A stretch of 5,568 nucleotides of DNA from Chloroflexota bacterium. GTDB lineage: Bacteria; Chloroflexota; Dehalococcoidia; Lucifugimonadales; Australimonadaceae. Below, piece by piece: positions 1 through 5,568 of this stretch (its first letter is position 1; each line of letters starts with the position of its first letter). The DNA lies in contig JAPOOH010000153.1 of the NCBI GenBank assembly GCA_026713505.1, positions 1 to 5,568 of the forward strand, read 5' to 3'. Below the pieces are notes generated by a model. That model made no database searches. It was not told where the DNA came from and saw only the letters and a list, made by a program, of their open reading frames with translations. A program made the translations under genes and the position numbers.

Positions 1-560
1 GGCGCCCCACCCTTGTCACGGCCATGGCCGGTCGATTCGATCCCAGAGCCCCGGTCGAACGTGCCGTCCTCGATGGCACCCATGTCCATGAAGCTGCACG
101 CGAGGTAGTCGATCACGTGGTCGAGCTCCGCCTCGGTGGTCAACGACCTCGCTTTCTCCAACTGGACCTCACTGCTGTTGACGCCGAGGACGCTGACTCC
201 CGCCTCCCGGGCGACACGGCGCATCGGGCCGCCGATCCCGCAACCGACGTCGATCACCGTCATGCCTTCCTGCAACTCCAGTTTGGCGATCATCAGCCGC
301 TGGTGCCGCGCCTGGGAGTCCTCCAGGCTCTCGTGGGGCGAAAGCGGCGCGAAATGGAGGGACTCGCTCCAACCGAACACCATGAACTCGTTGCAGAGGT
401 TGTAGTATTCCCTGACGGTTTCGGCGTGGTCGTAGCCCGCCGGTCCGTCATCCCCCACCTGCGCTCTGTCCATCCATCCGTCGTAGTGCTTGACACGGCG
501 GCGGACGTCCGACCCACGGTACGCGGCCTTCAGGCCGTTGGACAGGTTGCGGAGTTGCAT
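1..560 (-). CDS. Sterol 24-C-methyltransferase-like SAM-dependent methyltransferase (Erg6/SMT family), C-terminus beyond the window
   Basis: The first 186 residues are visible, with no in-frame stop to the left edge. The family transfers a methyl group from S-adenosylmethionine; SMT/Erg6 enzymes methylate the C-24 side-chain double bond of sterols. Seen here: EYYNLCNEF followed by FGWSESLHF (residues about 51-70), which aligns with the SMT hallmark YYNLVTDFYEYGWG.SFHF; SQARHQ (82-87), matching the conserved S-ARHE stretch; SAM-binding motif I VIDVGCGIGGP (102-112), nearly identical to LDVGCGVGGP of Erg6; VLGVNSSEVQ (124-133), matching VIGLNNNDYQ; and IESTGHGRDK (174-183) where SMTs have IEATCHAPDK. 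That last motif is diverged (Cys to Gly, Ala-Pro to Gly-Arg). Start ATG at 560 has AGGAG at 572-568, 7 bases upstream, overlapping the stop of the RND gene. SMTs are usually about 340-380 residues, so roughly half is missing. Family assignment is fairly firm. A sterol substrate is inference; tocopherol-type or other terpenoid C-methyltransferases share the fold. Confidence 0.85.
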   Translation of the reverse strand, partial: MQLRNLSNGLKAAYRGSDVRRRVKHYDGWMDRAQVGDDGPAGYDHAETVREYYNLCNEFMVFGWSESLHFAPLSPHESLEDSQARHQRLMIAKLELQEGMTVIDVGCGIGGPMRRVAREAGVSVLGVNSSEVQLEKARSLTTEAELDHVIDYLACSFMDMGAIEDGTFDRGSGIESTGHGRDKGGA

Positions 561-567
561 GGTCCCT

Positions 568-572
568 CTCCT
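568..572 (-). promoter_or_regulatory. Ribosome binding site of the methyltransferase, overlapping the RND stop codon
   Basis: On the minus strand AGGAG lies 7 bases before the ATG at 560-558. Its first two bases are the last two of the TAG stop (573-571) of the upstream RND gene. This placement supports the chosen start and suggests that ribosomes finishing the exporter reinitiate on the methyltransferase (translational coupling). Confidence 0.75.
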
Positions 573-3054
573 ACGACTGAGCCTGTTCCGACTCGTGGTT
601 CTGGTGAATGGCCTCTATCGCCACGTCGAGCTCGGCCCACTGGCGCTCGACCATGGAACGCAGGCGCATATTCTGGTAGGCGCCCCAGACCACCATGGCA
701 GGCAGCACCAGCAGCACGGAGACTATCAGGGAGTAGACGATGGTGATGGTTGCCGTGATGCCGAACTGCTGGGAAGCAAGCAGCGGCGAGGCGATCAGCA
801 CGCCGAAGCCCAAGGCCGTGGTCATCGCGGAGCCGAGCAGCGCCGAACCCGTGGTCGCAAGCGTCCGGACCGCCGCACTCTCCGGATTGCGCGAACGGGT
901 GAACTCCTCGCGGTAACGATGGATCACGTGGATGGTGTAGTCCACTCCGATCCCGATGGAGAGCGCGGTGATGATGGACGTGACGAGCGAGTAAGGGATG
1001 CCCAGCAGCGCCATAGTGCCCAGCACCGAGATGAGGACGAGCACGATGGGCCCGACCGCTATGACCGCCAGCGCCGGTTGACGCGCCGCAAGCCAGAAGA
1101 AGACAGCGAGAACGGTCAGGGCCGCCGCGATGGTGGTGCTGATGGCCTCCGTCTGCCGGTTTGTGATCGCGTCCGTCACACCGACTGAGACAACGCTCTC
1201 CGACAGTACCGTGACGGCGTTGTCGTCACCGGCCCAGAGCGCCTCTATGTCAGCCTGGAGCGTCTTTGTTGCCCCGGGGTCGTCGGAGAAGGTCAGGAAC
1301 TGGAGCAGTATCGTGTCGATGCCGTTCGGATCGTTGACCAGGTTGTGCGCAACCGCGGGGTCCCTCGCCTCGAGTCTCTCCAGGACTTCCTGCATCAGGG
1401 CCGGGTCGAGTTCTACGCCGGCAGAGGCTTGGCTGAAGAGCGCCGCAAGCTCCGCGTCGTAGTTGTCGCCGGGCTGTCCACTCCGGGTTATCCAGTCCTC
1501 CAGGAGCAGTTCGTACGACGTTACGAGCGGTCCCGCCGCGGCCCGCGGGCGGCTTTGCTCGTCGTCGAAGGCGAGCCTCAGGTCCTGCAGGTTCAGGATA
1601 GTACGGGTCTCCGAAGCCTCAGCCTTTACCAGGACGCTGGCCATCTCGGTCGAGCCCCCGACGGCCGCGTCCAGCGTGTCCATGTCAGCCACCACGGACC
1701 CGTCCCTCGGCAGGATGTCGCGGATGCTGAACTCCGACTCGAGTCCCCGGGCCGCGAACCCCAGGACAATGGTCACGGCGAGCACGGCGACGAGGTAGGG
1801 CGCCGGGTGACGCGTGACCCTCCGTCCGAGCCACTCTGCCAGCCGCGGGATGCCGGGCAGGGCGTTCGAGAGGGGGCGAGGCATCCGCAACGTGCCGCGC
1901 GCCTCGCGCCGCCGGTCGATGATCGTCCGGGTCGCGGGGAGGAGCGTCAGCATCACGATCAGGCTCATGCCCACGCCCATGCCCGCGACGACACCGAAGT
2001 CGCCGATGACGCCTATGGGCGAGAAGAGGGTGGCCAACAGGCTGACGATCGTGGTGACCGCAGCCAGCACCAGCGGGACCGTAACGTTCCGCAGCCCCAT
2101 CCGCACCGCCTGGACGACCGGCTGGCCTTCAAGCCGCTGCTCCCTGTAGTGGGAGACGCCCTGGATGGCGTAGTCCACCGTAAGGCTGATGAGGATGACG
2201 GGCACCATGGCGGTGAGGGAACTGGGAGGTCCTATCAGGCCGAGTCCATCCGGGCCGAGCCAGCCCTCGCCGCCGACAACCCACATGATCGCGACGATCA
2301 GCCCCAGCAGCGTCAGCAACATGTCCGACAGCGTGCGGGTGAAGAGCAAGAGCAGAGCGGCGATGAGCAACAGCGCAAGCCCGATCAGCGGCCCCATCCC
2401 CTCCTCAGTGGCCTTCTTGTACGCATCCTCGATGATCGCCGACGACAGGCTGGTCACGTCCGCCGCACCCTCGTCCCCGACAGCCAACTCGCTGATCTTC
2501 CGCTCAGCATCGTCAACGCGCTCGTCGTCCGTTTCGCGCAGGCGGACGACAGCGATCGCGACCGGCGTGCCGTCAACATCGGCGCCGGTCAGCTCAGCGA
2601 GCGCCTCCCCGACCCCGGGCACGTTGCGCACGGAGTCGATCTGCTGCTGTGTGACCGAGTCGAAGCTGTCCACCTGGAGCACGGCGCCGATCAGCGACGA
2701 GGGGGCGACAACCGCGTCTCCAGGCGCCAACAGTTCGGCGACGCCGGGGTCCTGGACGATGGAGTCCAGCAGGCGGTCCATCTGAGCGAGGCCCGACGGC
2801 GAGAGCGCGTCACCACGAAAGAGGAGCGTCACAACAACGACCTCACCGGCGTCCGCGAACCGGTCATCCAGCTCTTGCGTTGCCTCGGCGATGGGGTGAC
2901 CTGGAGGAAGGAAGGCAACGCTTGCCCCCTCCGTCGGCGGCAGTCGTCGCTCAGTCCCCATGACCATTACGACGGTAACCATGAAGAGAACCAGAAGGGT
3001 AAGCCAGGGACGAACCGTCACGAGCCAGCTCATCCAGCCTAGTACGTTGTTCAT
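571..3054 (-). CDS. RND superfamily exporter, MMPL/HAE3 type (12 transmembrane helices)
   Basis: This is a complete 827-residue inner-membrane transporter, probably driven by the proton gradient, of the RND superfamily. The superfamily includes MmpL lipid exporters, hopanoid transporter HpnN, sterol transporter BstA and the eukaryotic sterol proteins NPC1 and Patched. It has the usual duplicated plan. Helix 1 is at about 10-32, then a periplasmic loop to about 220, five helices (about 222-238, 245-262, 281-300, 323-343, 349-373), helix 7 at 418-436, a second loop to about 635, and five more helices (637-657, 661-683, 688-712, 733-758, 765-790). The fourth helix of each half carries the proton-relay aspartate: SLTVDYAIQGVSHYRE (D294) and GIGVDYTIHVIHRYREE (D705). 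Length, loop sizes and the VDY motifs fit the HAE3 subgroup rather than the ~1,050-residue AcrB type, and no partner adaptor gene is seen. Start ATG at 3054 has AAGGGG 6 bases upstream; Met8 is a possible alternative. The substrate is unknown. Neighbours suggest a polycyclic or isoprenoid lipid (inference). Confidence 0.93.
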   Translation of the reverse strand: MNNVLGWMSWLVTVRPWLTLLVLFMVTVVMVMGTERRLPPTEGASVAFLPPGHPIAEATQELDDRFADAGEVVVVTLLFRGDALSPSGLAQMDRLLDSIVQDPGVAELLAPGDAVVAPSSLIGAVLQVDSFDSVTQQQIDSVRNVPGVGEALAELTGADVDGTPVAIAVVRLRETDDERVDDAERKISELAVGDEGAADVTSLSSAIIEDAYKKATEEGMGPLIGLALLLIAALLLLFTRTLSDMLLTLLGLIVAIMWVVGGEGWLGPDGLGLIGPPSSLTAMVPVILISLTVDYAIQGVSHYREQRLEGQPVVQAVRMGLRNVTVPLVLAAVTTIVSLLATLFSPIGVIGDFGVVAGMGVGMSLIVMLTLLPATRTIIDRRREARGTLRMPRPLSNALPGIPRLAEWLGRRVTRHPAPYLVAVLAVTIVLGFAARGLESEFSIRDILPRDGSVVADMDTLDAAVGGSTEMASVLVKAEASETRTILNLQDLRLAFDDEQSRPRAAAGPLVTSYELLLEDWITRSGQPGDNYDAELAALFSQASAGVELDPALMQEVLERLEARDPAVAHNLVNDPNGIDTILLQFLTFSDDPGATKTLQADIEALWAGDDNAVTVLSESVVSVGVTDAITNRQTEAISTTIAAALTVLAVFFWLAARQPALAVIAVGPIVLVLISVLGTMALLGIPYSLVTSIITALSIGIGVDYTIHVIHRYREEFTRSRNPESAAVRTLATTGSALLGSAMTTALGFGVLIASPLLASQQFGITATITIVYSLIVSVLLVLPAMVVWGAYQNMRLRSMVERQWAELDVAIEAIHQNHESEQAQS

Positions 3055-3152
3055 GCTCTACCCCTTCACCTCGGTCTGCGGACGAAATGGCTGTTGCCTA
3101 CGAGTCCGGTGGTACGACGCTCCTACGGAGGCGGGTTCATCGTACCGGCGAG
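3055..3152 (-). other. 98 bp intergenic region between Rieske and RND genes, with a nested inverted repeat
   Basis: On the minus strand this follows the Rieske TAA (3155-3153) and precedes the RND ATG. It contains 7-base arms ggtacga (3111-3117) and tcgtacc (3140-3146). Inside them is a second weaker pair, cgctcc (3118-3123) with ggaggcg (3127-3133, one bulged base), around a three-base loop. No run of T follows on the minus strand, so an intrinsic terminator is unlikely. It could be an mRNA processing or stability hairpin, an operator, or chance. No clear sigma-70 promoter was recognised. Confidence 0.4.
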
Positions 3153-4229
3153 TTATTGTACAGTCCGCTCAAGCGAATGGGGGAGCGGGGCAGCCGGGTC
3201 GCGGGGAGCGGAATAGAACTGGGCGCAGTAGGCACGGAACGTCATGATCTCGCCGTCGGAACGGGAGAGGCGCGGGAGAGAGCGGTAGCGTTTGCGGCTC
3301 CAGATGACCACGTCCTGTCGCACGTCCCGCTCCTGTTGCGCCGCGATGAACCGGTTCATGAGAGGGGCGCGCAGCCCGACGGGGAGGAACCCCAGACCGC
3401 CTACCCACCGCTTCGGGTTGCGTATCTCCCGCGCCTGCGAGACCAGCGACAGGTCGATGAGCTTGCCGTCGACGGGCGTCGCCAGCACCCAGAGGCGCAT
3501 GTCCATGCCGATGGATTTCTCGCGGATCTCCACGAAGGAGTAGCCGAGGCCGAAGATATGGGTGTTGGCGGAGATGTCGAAATCAAAGGGTATGGTCCCG
3601 GCAATCCTGTAGCGACGCGTGAAATCGAAGTCGCTCCGCAGGTAGGCCCCATCCACCGATACGTCCCCGATGCGGTCCAAGTTGCCGTACCCGTGGACGT
3701 AGAGCAGGTGGCCCAGGTCCACCGAGTTTTCCGTGGTCTCCTGGGGATGGCCGGGGAAGCGAAGGGTGCGTATCGAGAGGCTGCTCCAGCCGGCCTGATC
3801 GGCCAGGTCCGTGGGCAGATGCCATTGCGGCGGGCGCCCCCCGATGCCCCACCAGGCAAATAGCAGTCCTGCTATCTCCTGGGTCTCGAAGACCTGCAAC
3901 CGCGCCGCCCTGGGCGGAGGAGCGTTGGGAGTCGCTACGCACTCACCTGTGGCGTCGTACTCGAATCCATGGAACGGGCAGACGAGCCGTCCGCCGCGCA
4001 CACGTCCTCCCGCGGCAGGCCCCAGAAAGGAGCCGAGATGCGGGCAGGTTGCCTCAGCGACGCAGACACGTCCGTCCTCGCCGCACCAGACGACGATGTC
4101 CTCCCCCATCCACGTCTTGTGGATGAGCCCGGCCTTCAGTATGGCGCGGCGGCTCGCAACGAAGTACCAACCTTCAGGGAACGGGGAGATGTCCGGTGTA
4201 TCCGGAGGCTCCCCAAGCCTTGTAGACAT
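3153..4229 (-). CDS. Rieske non-heme iron oxygenase (oxygenase component, KshA/DAF-36/SdmA-like)
   Basis: A 358-residue oxygenase that would use O2 and electrons from a separate reductase to hydroxylate, desaturate or demethylate a substrate in the cytoplasm. The N-terminal Rieske domain binds a 2Fe-2S cluster through C62-P-H64 and C84-P-F-H87. The 19-residue spacing between the pairs is about three longer than the common 16-17, because of a Gly/Pro/Ala-rich insertion. The catalytic domain has ENSVDLGHLLYVHGYG (167-182), giving the mononuclear iron site D171-x2-H174-x4-H179. D306 in RQDVVIW is the likely third iron ligand. The ENSVD-H-HGY pattern resembles oxygenases acting on polycyclic lipids (KshA, DAF-36/Neverland cholesterol 7-desaturase, SdmA) more than benzene or naphthalene dioxygenases; this is judgement by eye. 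I chose ATG at 4229 because a full GAGGAGGT lies 10 bases upstream. An in-frame GTG at 4283 would add 18 Gly/Arg/Ala-rich residues but lacks a good ribosome site. No reductase or ferredoxin gene is in view. Confidence 0.9.
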   Translation of the reverse strand: MSTRLGEPPDTPDISPFPEGWYFVASRRAILKAGLIHKTWMGEDIVVWCGEDGRVCVAEATCPHLGSFLGPAAGGRVRGGRLVCPFHGFEYDATGECVATPNAPPPRAARLQVFETQEIAGLLFAWWGIGGRPPQWHLPTDLADQAGWSSLSIRTLRFPGHPQETTENSVDLGHLLYVHGYGNLDRIGDVSVDGAYLRSDFDFTRRYRIAGTIPFDFDISANTHIFGLGYSFVEIREKSIGMDMRLWVLATPVDGKLIDLSLVSQAREIRNPKRWVGGLGFLPVGLRAPLMNRFIAAQQERDVRQDVVIWSRKRYRSLPRLSRSDGEIMTFRAYCAQFYSAPRDPAAPLPHSLERTVQ

Positions 4230-4344
4230 CGAAGCAATACCTCCTCGCCCTGATCCTCTCGCCGGTGCTCCTCGCAGGTCCACACATCCATTCTAGGATA
4301 CGAGACCCGCTAACCTATTCCACTCGTTGCCTGGACGGGAAGCG
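4230..4344 (-). other. 115 bp intergenic leader between MFS and Rieske genes, with three GCGAG(G)AG copies
   Basis: After the MFS stop codon (TGA, 4347-4345) the minus strand carries a short AT-richer stretch (roughly 4290-4325) in an otherwise GC-rich region. It includes TATCCT and the overlapping TAGAAT, which could serve as a -10 element. The best -35 partner (TGGAAT, 16 bases before TATCCT) is poor, so a promoter is only suggested. Nearer the Rieske gene, GCGAGGAG (4275-4268), GCGAGAGG (4262-4255) and GCGAGGAG (4248-4241) repeat at 13-14 base spacing. No terminator hairpin with a T run was found. Confidence 0.4.
4239..4246 (-). promoter_or_regulatory. Ribosome binding site deciding the Rieske oxygenase start
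   Basis: GAGGAGGT on the minus strand is a near-perfect anti-16S match. It ends about 10 bases before the ATG at 4229-4227, slightly longer than the ideal spacing but far better than anything upstream of the in-frame GTG at 4283. It is also the last of three spaced GCGAG(G)AG copies in this leader. Confidence 0.65.
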
Positions 4345-5568
4345 TCACGTTTCCGAGAGGGACGTCGGCCAGGAGCTGGCCCCGGAAGACGTCTCCTCTT
4401 CTTCGATGTCCTCTACTCTCATAAGGAGGGCCGGCAGGATCGCAAGCAGGGCGAGGAATCCTGAGATCATGAAGAGGTTCTGGAACACGGTAACTCCGGC
4501 CTCTATCAAGGGGGCTTCGGTCTCCTCGAATGTCGAACCGATGGTCACGTCGGCAGTGAGGCTGTAGAACCGCTCGATACCCCAGGCGGAGAGAGTCGCC
4601 AGCCCCAGCGCCATCCCGACCATCCGCGAAGCGGTGATCAGCGAAGCAGCGGCCCCCCAATAGTTGCTGGGCGCCGCGCTCAAGGCACTCACACCTATGG
4701 GAGGTATGACCAGCCCGAAGCCGAGGCCCGCCATGACCAGAGGCAACGTCAGCCTGAGCTGCTCCACCTCCGTCTCCCAGCCACTCATGAACAGGAGGCC
4801 GATTCCAATGAAGGCAAGGCCGGTTATGCACACCGTTCTGACACCGGTCCAGCGGAGGATGTAGCCCCCCACAACGGCCCCTATCGGAATAGCGGCCGTA
4901 AGCCTGACGAGGTGCAGGGCACTCTCCCAGGGGTCCTTCTCCATGACGGTCCCTGCCATGAGGGGCACGGCCACGAGCGAGATGATCAGGGCAACGCCCA
5001 CCAGGAACTGGGCGATGTTGGAGGAGAGGAACGCCCTGGAGGTGTACAGGAACGACGCCAACAGGGGCTGCTCCGTTCGCCGCTCCAACAGCACCAACAG
5101 CAGGACCAGGCCTACGCCGCACGCTATGAGGAAGTACGGGAAGATCGAATCCCCGGAGAAGATGCTCCTCTGGGACAGGCCGATACTGAGGACGGTAAGG
5201 GCCGCCCCCAGGACGAGCGCCCCGAAGTAGTCCATCTTCGCCCCGGGGTTCGGGCGGTTGGGGAGGATGGCCAGCAGTCCTATGAGGATGAAACTCTGGG
5301 GGATGTCCAGCCAGAAAATCCACCGCCACCCAAGCAACTCGATGATGGCGCCCCCATAGAGGGGCCCAAGCACGGAACCGGCTTCAGCCGAAGCAGCCAC
5401 AAGCCCTATCGCGAGGCCTCTCTTCTCGGGCGACACGGCTGCGACGGCCATGGCGAGGCCGATGGGGACCGTCGCACCGCCTCCGAACGCCTGGACCACC
5501 CTGGCGGACACAACCCATTCGAAGTTCGGCGCGAGCGCCACGAACCCCGACCCAATCGACAAGAGGCA
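4345..5568 (-). CDS. Major facilitator superfamily transporter, DHA2 (EmrB/QacA) drug-efflux type, N-terminus beyond the window
   Basis: The visible 407 residues are the C-terminal part of a multi-helix membrane antiporter that probably exports a hydrophobic or amphipathic compound in exchange for protons. The frame is open to the right edge. An in-frame TTG at 5562 lies inside what should be the second or third helix, so it is not the true start. Seen, numbering from the first visible residue: motif B-like ARVVQAFGGG (22-31, with the conserved helix-4 Arg at 23); RG in SPEKRGLAIG (46-55); antiporter motif C-like GSVLGPLYGG (65-74); GWRWIFWLDIP (80-90), a DHA2 signature; MDYFGALVLG (112-121), the start of the central helices typical of 14-helix members; and TASRMVGMALGLA (312-324), matching the TARQLGGALG region. 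The tail is acidic (EDIEEEE) and probably cytoplasmic. DHA2 proteins are about 450-520 residues, so some 60-100 are missing, including motif A. It reads in the same direction as the Rieske gene, 115 bp upstream of it. Substrate unknown. Confidence 0.9.
   Translation of the reverse strand, partial: CLLSIGSGFVALAPNFEWVVSARVVQAFGGGATVPIGLAMAVAAVSPEKRGLAIGLVAASAEAGSVLGPLYGGAIIELLGWRWIFWLDIPQSFILIGLLAILPNRPNPGAKMDYFGALVLGAALTVLSIGLSQRSIFSGDSIFPYFLIACGVGLVLLLVLLERRTEQPLLASFLYTSRAFLSSNIAQFLVGVALIISLVAVPLMAGTVMEKDPWESALHLVRLTAAIPIGAVVGGYILRWTGVRTVCITGLAFIGIGLLFMSGWETEVEQLRLTLPLVMAGLGFGLVIPPIGVSALSAAPSNYWGAAASLITASRMVGMALGLATLSAWGIERFYSLTADVTIGSTFEETEAPLIEAGVTVFQNLFMISGFLALLAILPALLMRVEDIEEEETSSGASSWPTSLSET

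Noticed and set aside
24..746. Plus-strand 240-codon frame at the left edge
   Set aside because: It spans the antisense of the methyltransferase start and the RND 3' end. The minus strand has clear SMT motifs and a ribosome site, so this frame is a shadow.
1345..3042. Long plus-strand open frame (565 codons)
   Set aside because: It lies wholly antisense to the RND gene and encodes an Arg/Asp/Gln/His-rich product with no recognisable domain, as expected from the complement of a GC-rich membrane-protein gene.
3111..3146. Rho-independent terminator between the Rieske and RND genes
   Set aside because: An inverted repeat is present, but the stem is interrupted and no T-rich tract follows on the minus strand.
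3087..3863. Plus-strand 258-codon frame opposite the Rieske gene
   Set aside because: It is antisense to the catalytic domain, has no family features, and its charged, low-complexity composition is typical of a shadow frame.
4230..4283. Upstream GTG start for the Rieske oxygenase
   Set aside because: It would add 18 Gly/Arg/Ala-rich residues without a good ribosome site. The ATG at 4229 has a strong GAGGAGGT, and Rieske homologues begin near that point.
4310..5329. 339-codon minus-strand frame overlapping the MFS gene
   Set aside because: It is an out-of-frame shadow rich in Pro, Gly, Arg and His. The overlapping frame has clear MFS helices and motifs.
5560..5562. TTG start codon for the MFS transporter
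   Set aside because: The frame is open beyond it to the window edge, and the first helices and motif A of the family are missing, so the gene begins outside the window.

Overview
This is a 5.6 kb, GC-rich window from a bacterial chromosome or metagenomic contig. All four recognisable genes lie on the minus strand, so transcription runs from right to left. In that order they are: a DHA2-type MFS transporter with its N-terminus beyond the right edge, a Rieske non-heme iron oxygenase, a complete 12-helix RND/MMPL exporter of the HAE3 type, and a methyltransferase resembling sterol 24-C-methyltransferase (Erg6/SMT) with its C-terminus beyond the left edge. No RNA genes, mobile elements, CRISPR arrays or integration scars were seen. 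The long plus-strand open frames are antisense shadows of these four genes.

Layout: MFS transporter (right edge to 4345); a 115 bp gap holding three spaced GCGAG(G)AG copies, the last of which is the Rieske ribosome binding site; Rieske oxygenase (4229 to 3153); a 98 bp gap with a nested imperfect inverted repeat; RND exporter (3054 to 571); a 10 bp gap; methyltransferase (560 to the left edge). The last pair is tightly coupled: the methyltransferase Shine-Dalgarno overlaps the RND stop codon. The other two gaps are wide enough to hold promoters, so a single operon is plausible but not shown.

Working together (inference): a Rieske oxygenase resembling the KshA / DAF-36-Neverland / SdmA type, an RND protein of the superfamily that includes HpnN, BstA, NPC1 and Patched, and an SMT-like methyltransferase suggest modification and export of a sterol, hopanoid or other polycyclic lipid. 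In the sterol-making bacterium Methylococcus, a Rieske oxygenase (SdmA) performs C-4 demethylation and an RND protein (BstA) handles sterols. This window would add a side-chain methylase to that theme. No cyclase, squalene epoxidase or Rieske reductase is visible, so the substrate remains unproven, and the cluster could instead act on an imported steroid or another terpenoid.

Organism: the GC-rich sequence and the HAE3-type RND protein fit several groups, including marine Chloroflexota (SAR202-like), which are known for many Rieske oxygenases and transporters. This assignment is only a guess from gene content.
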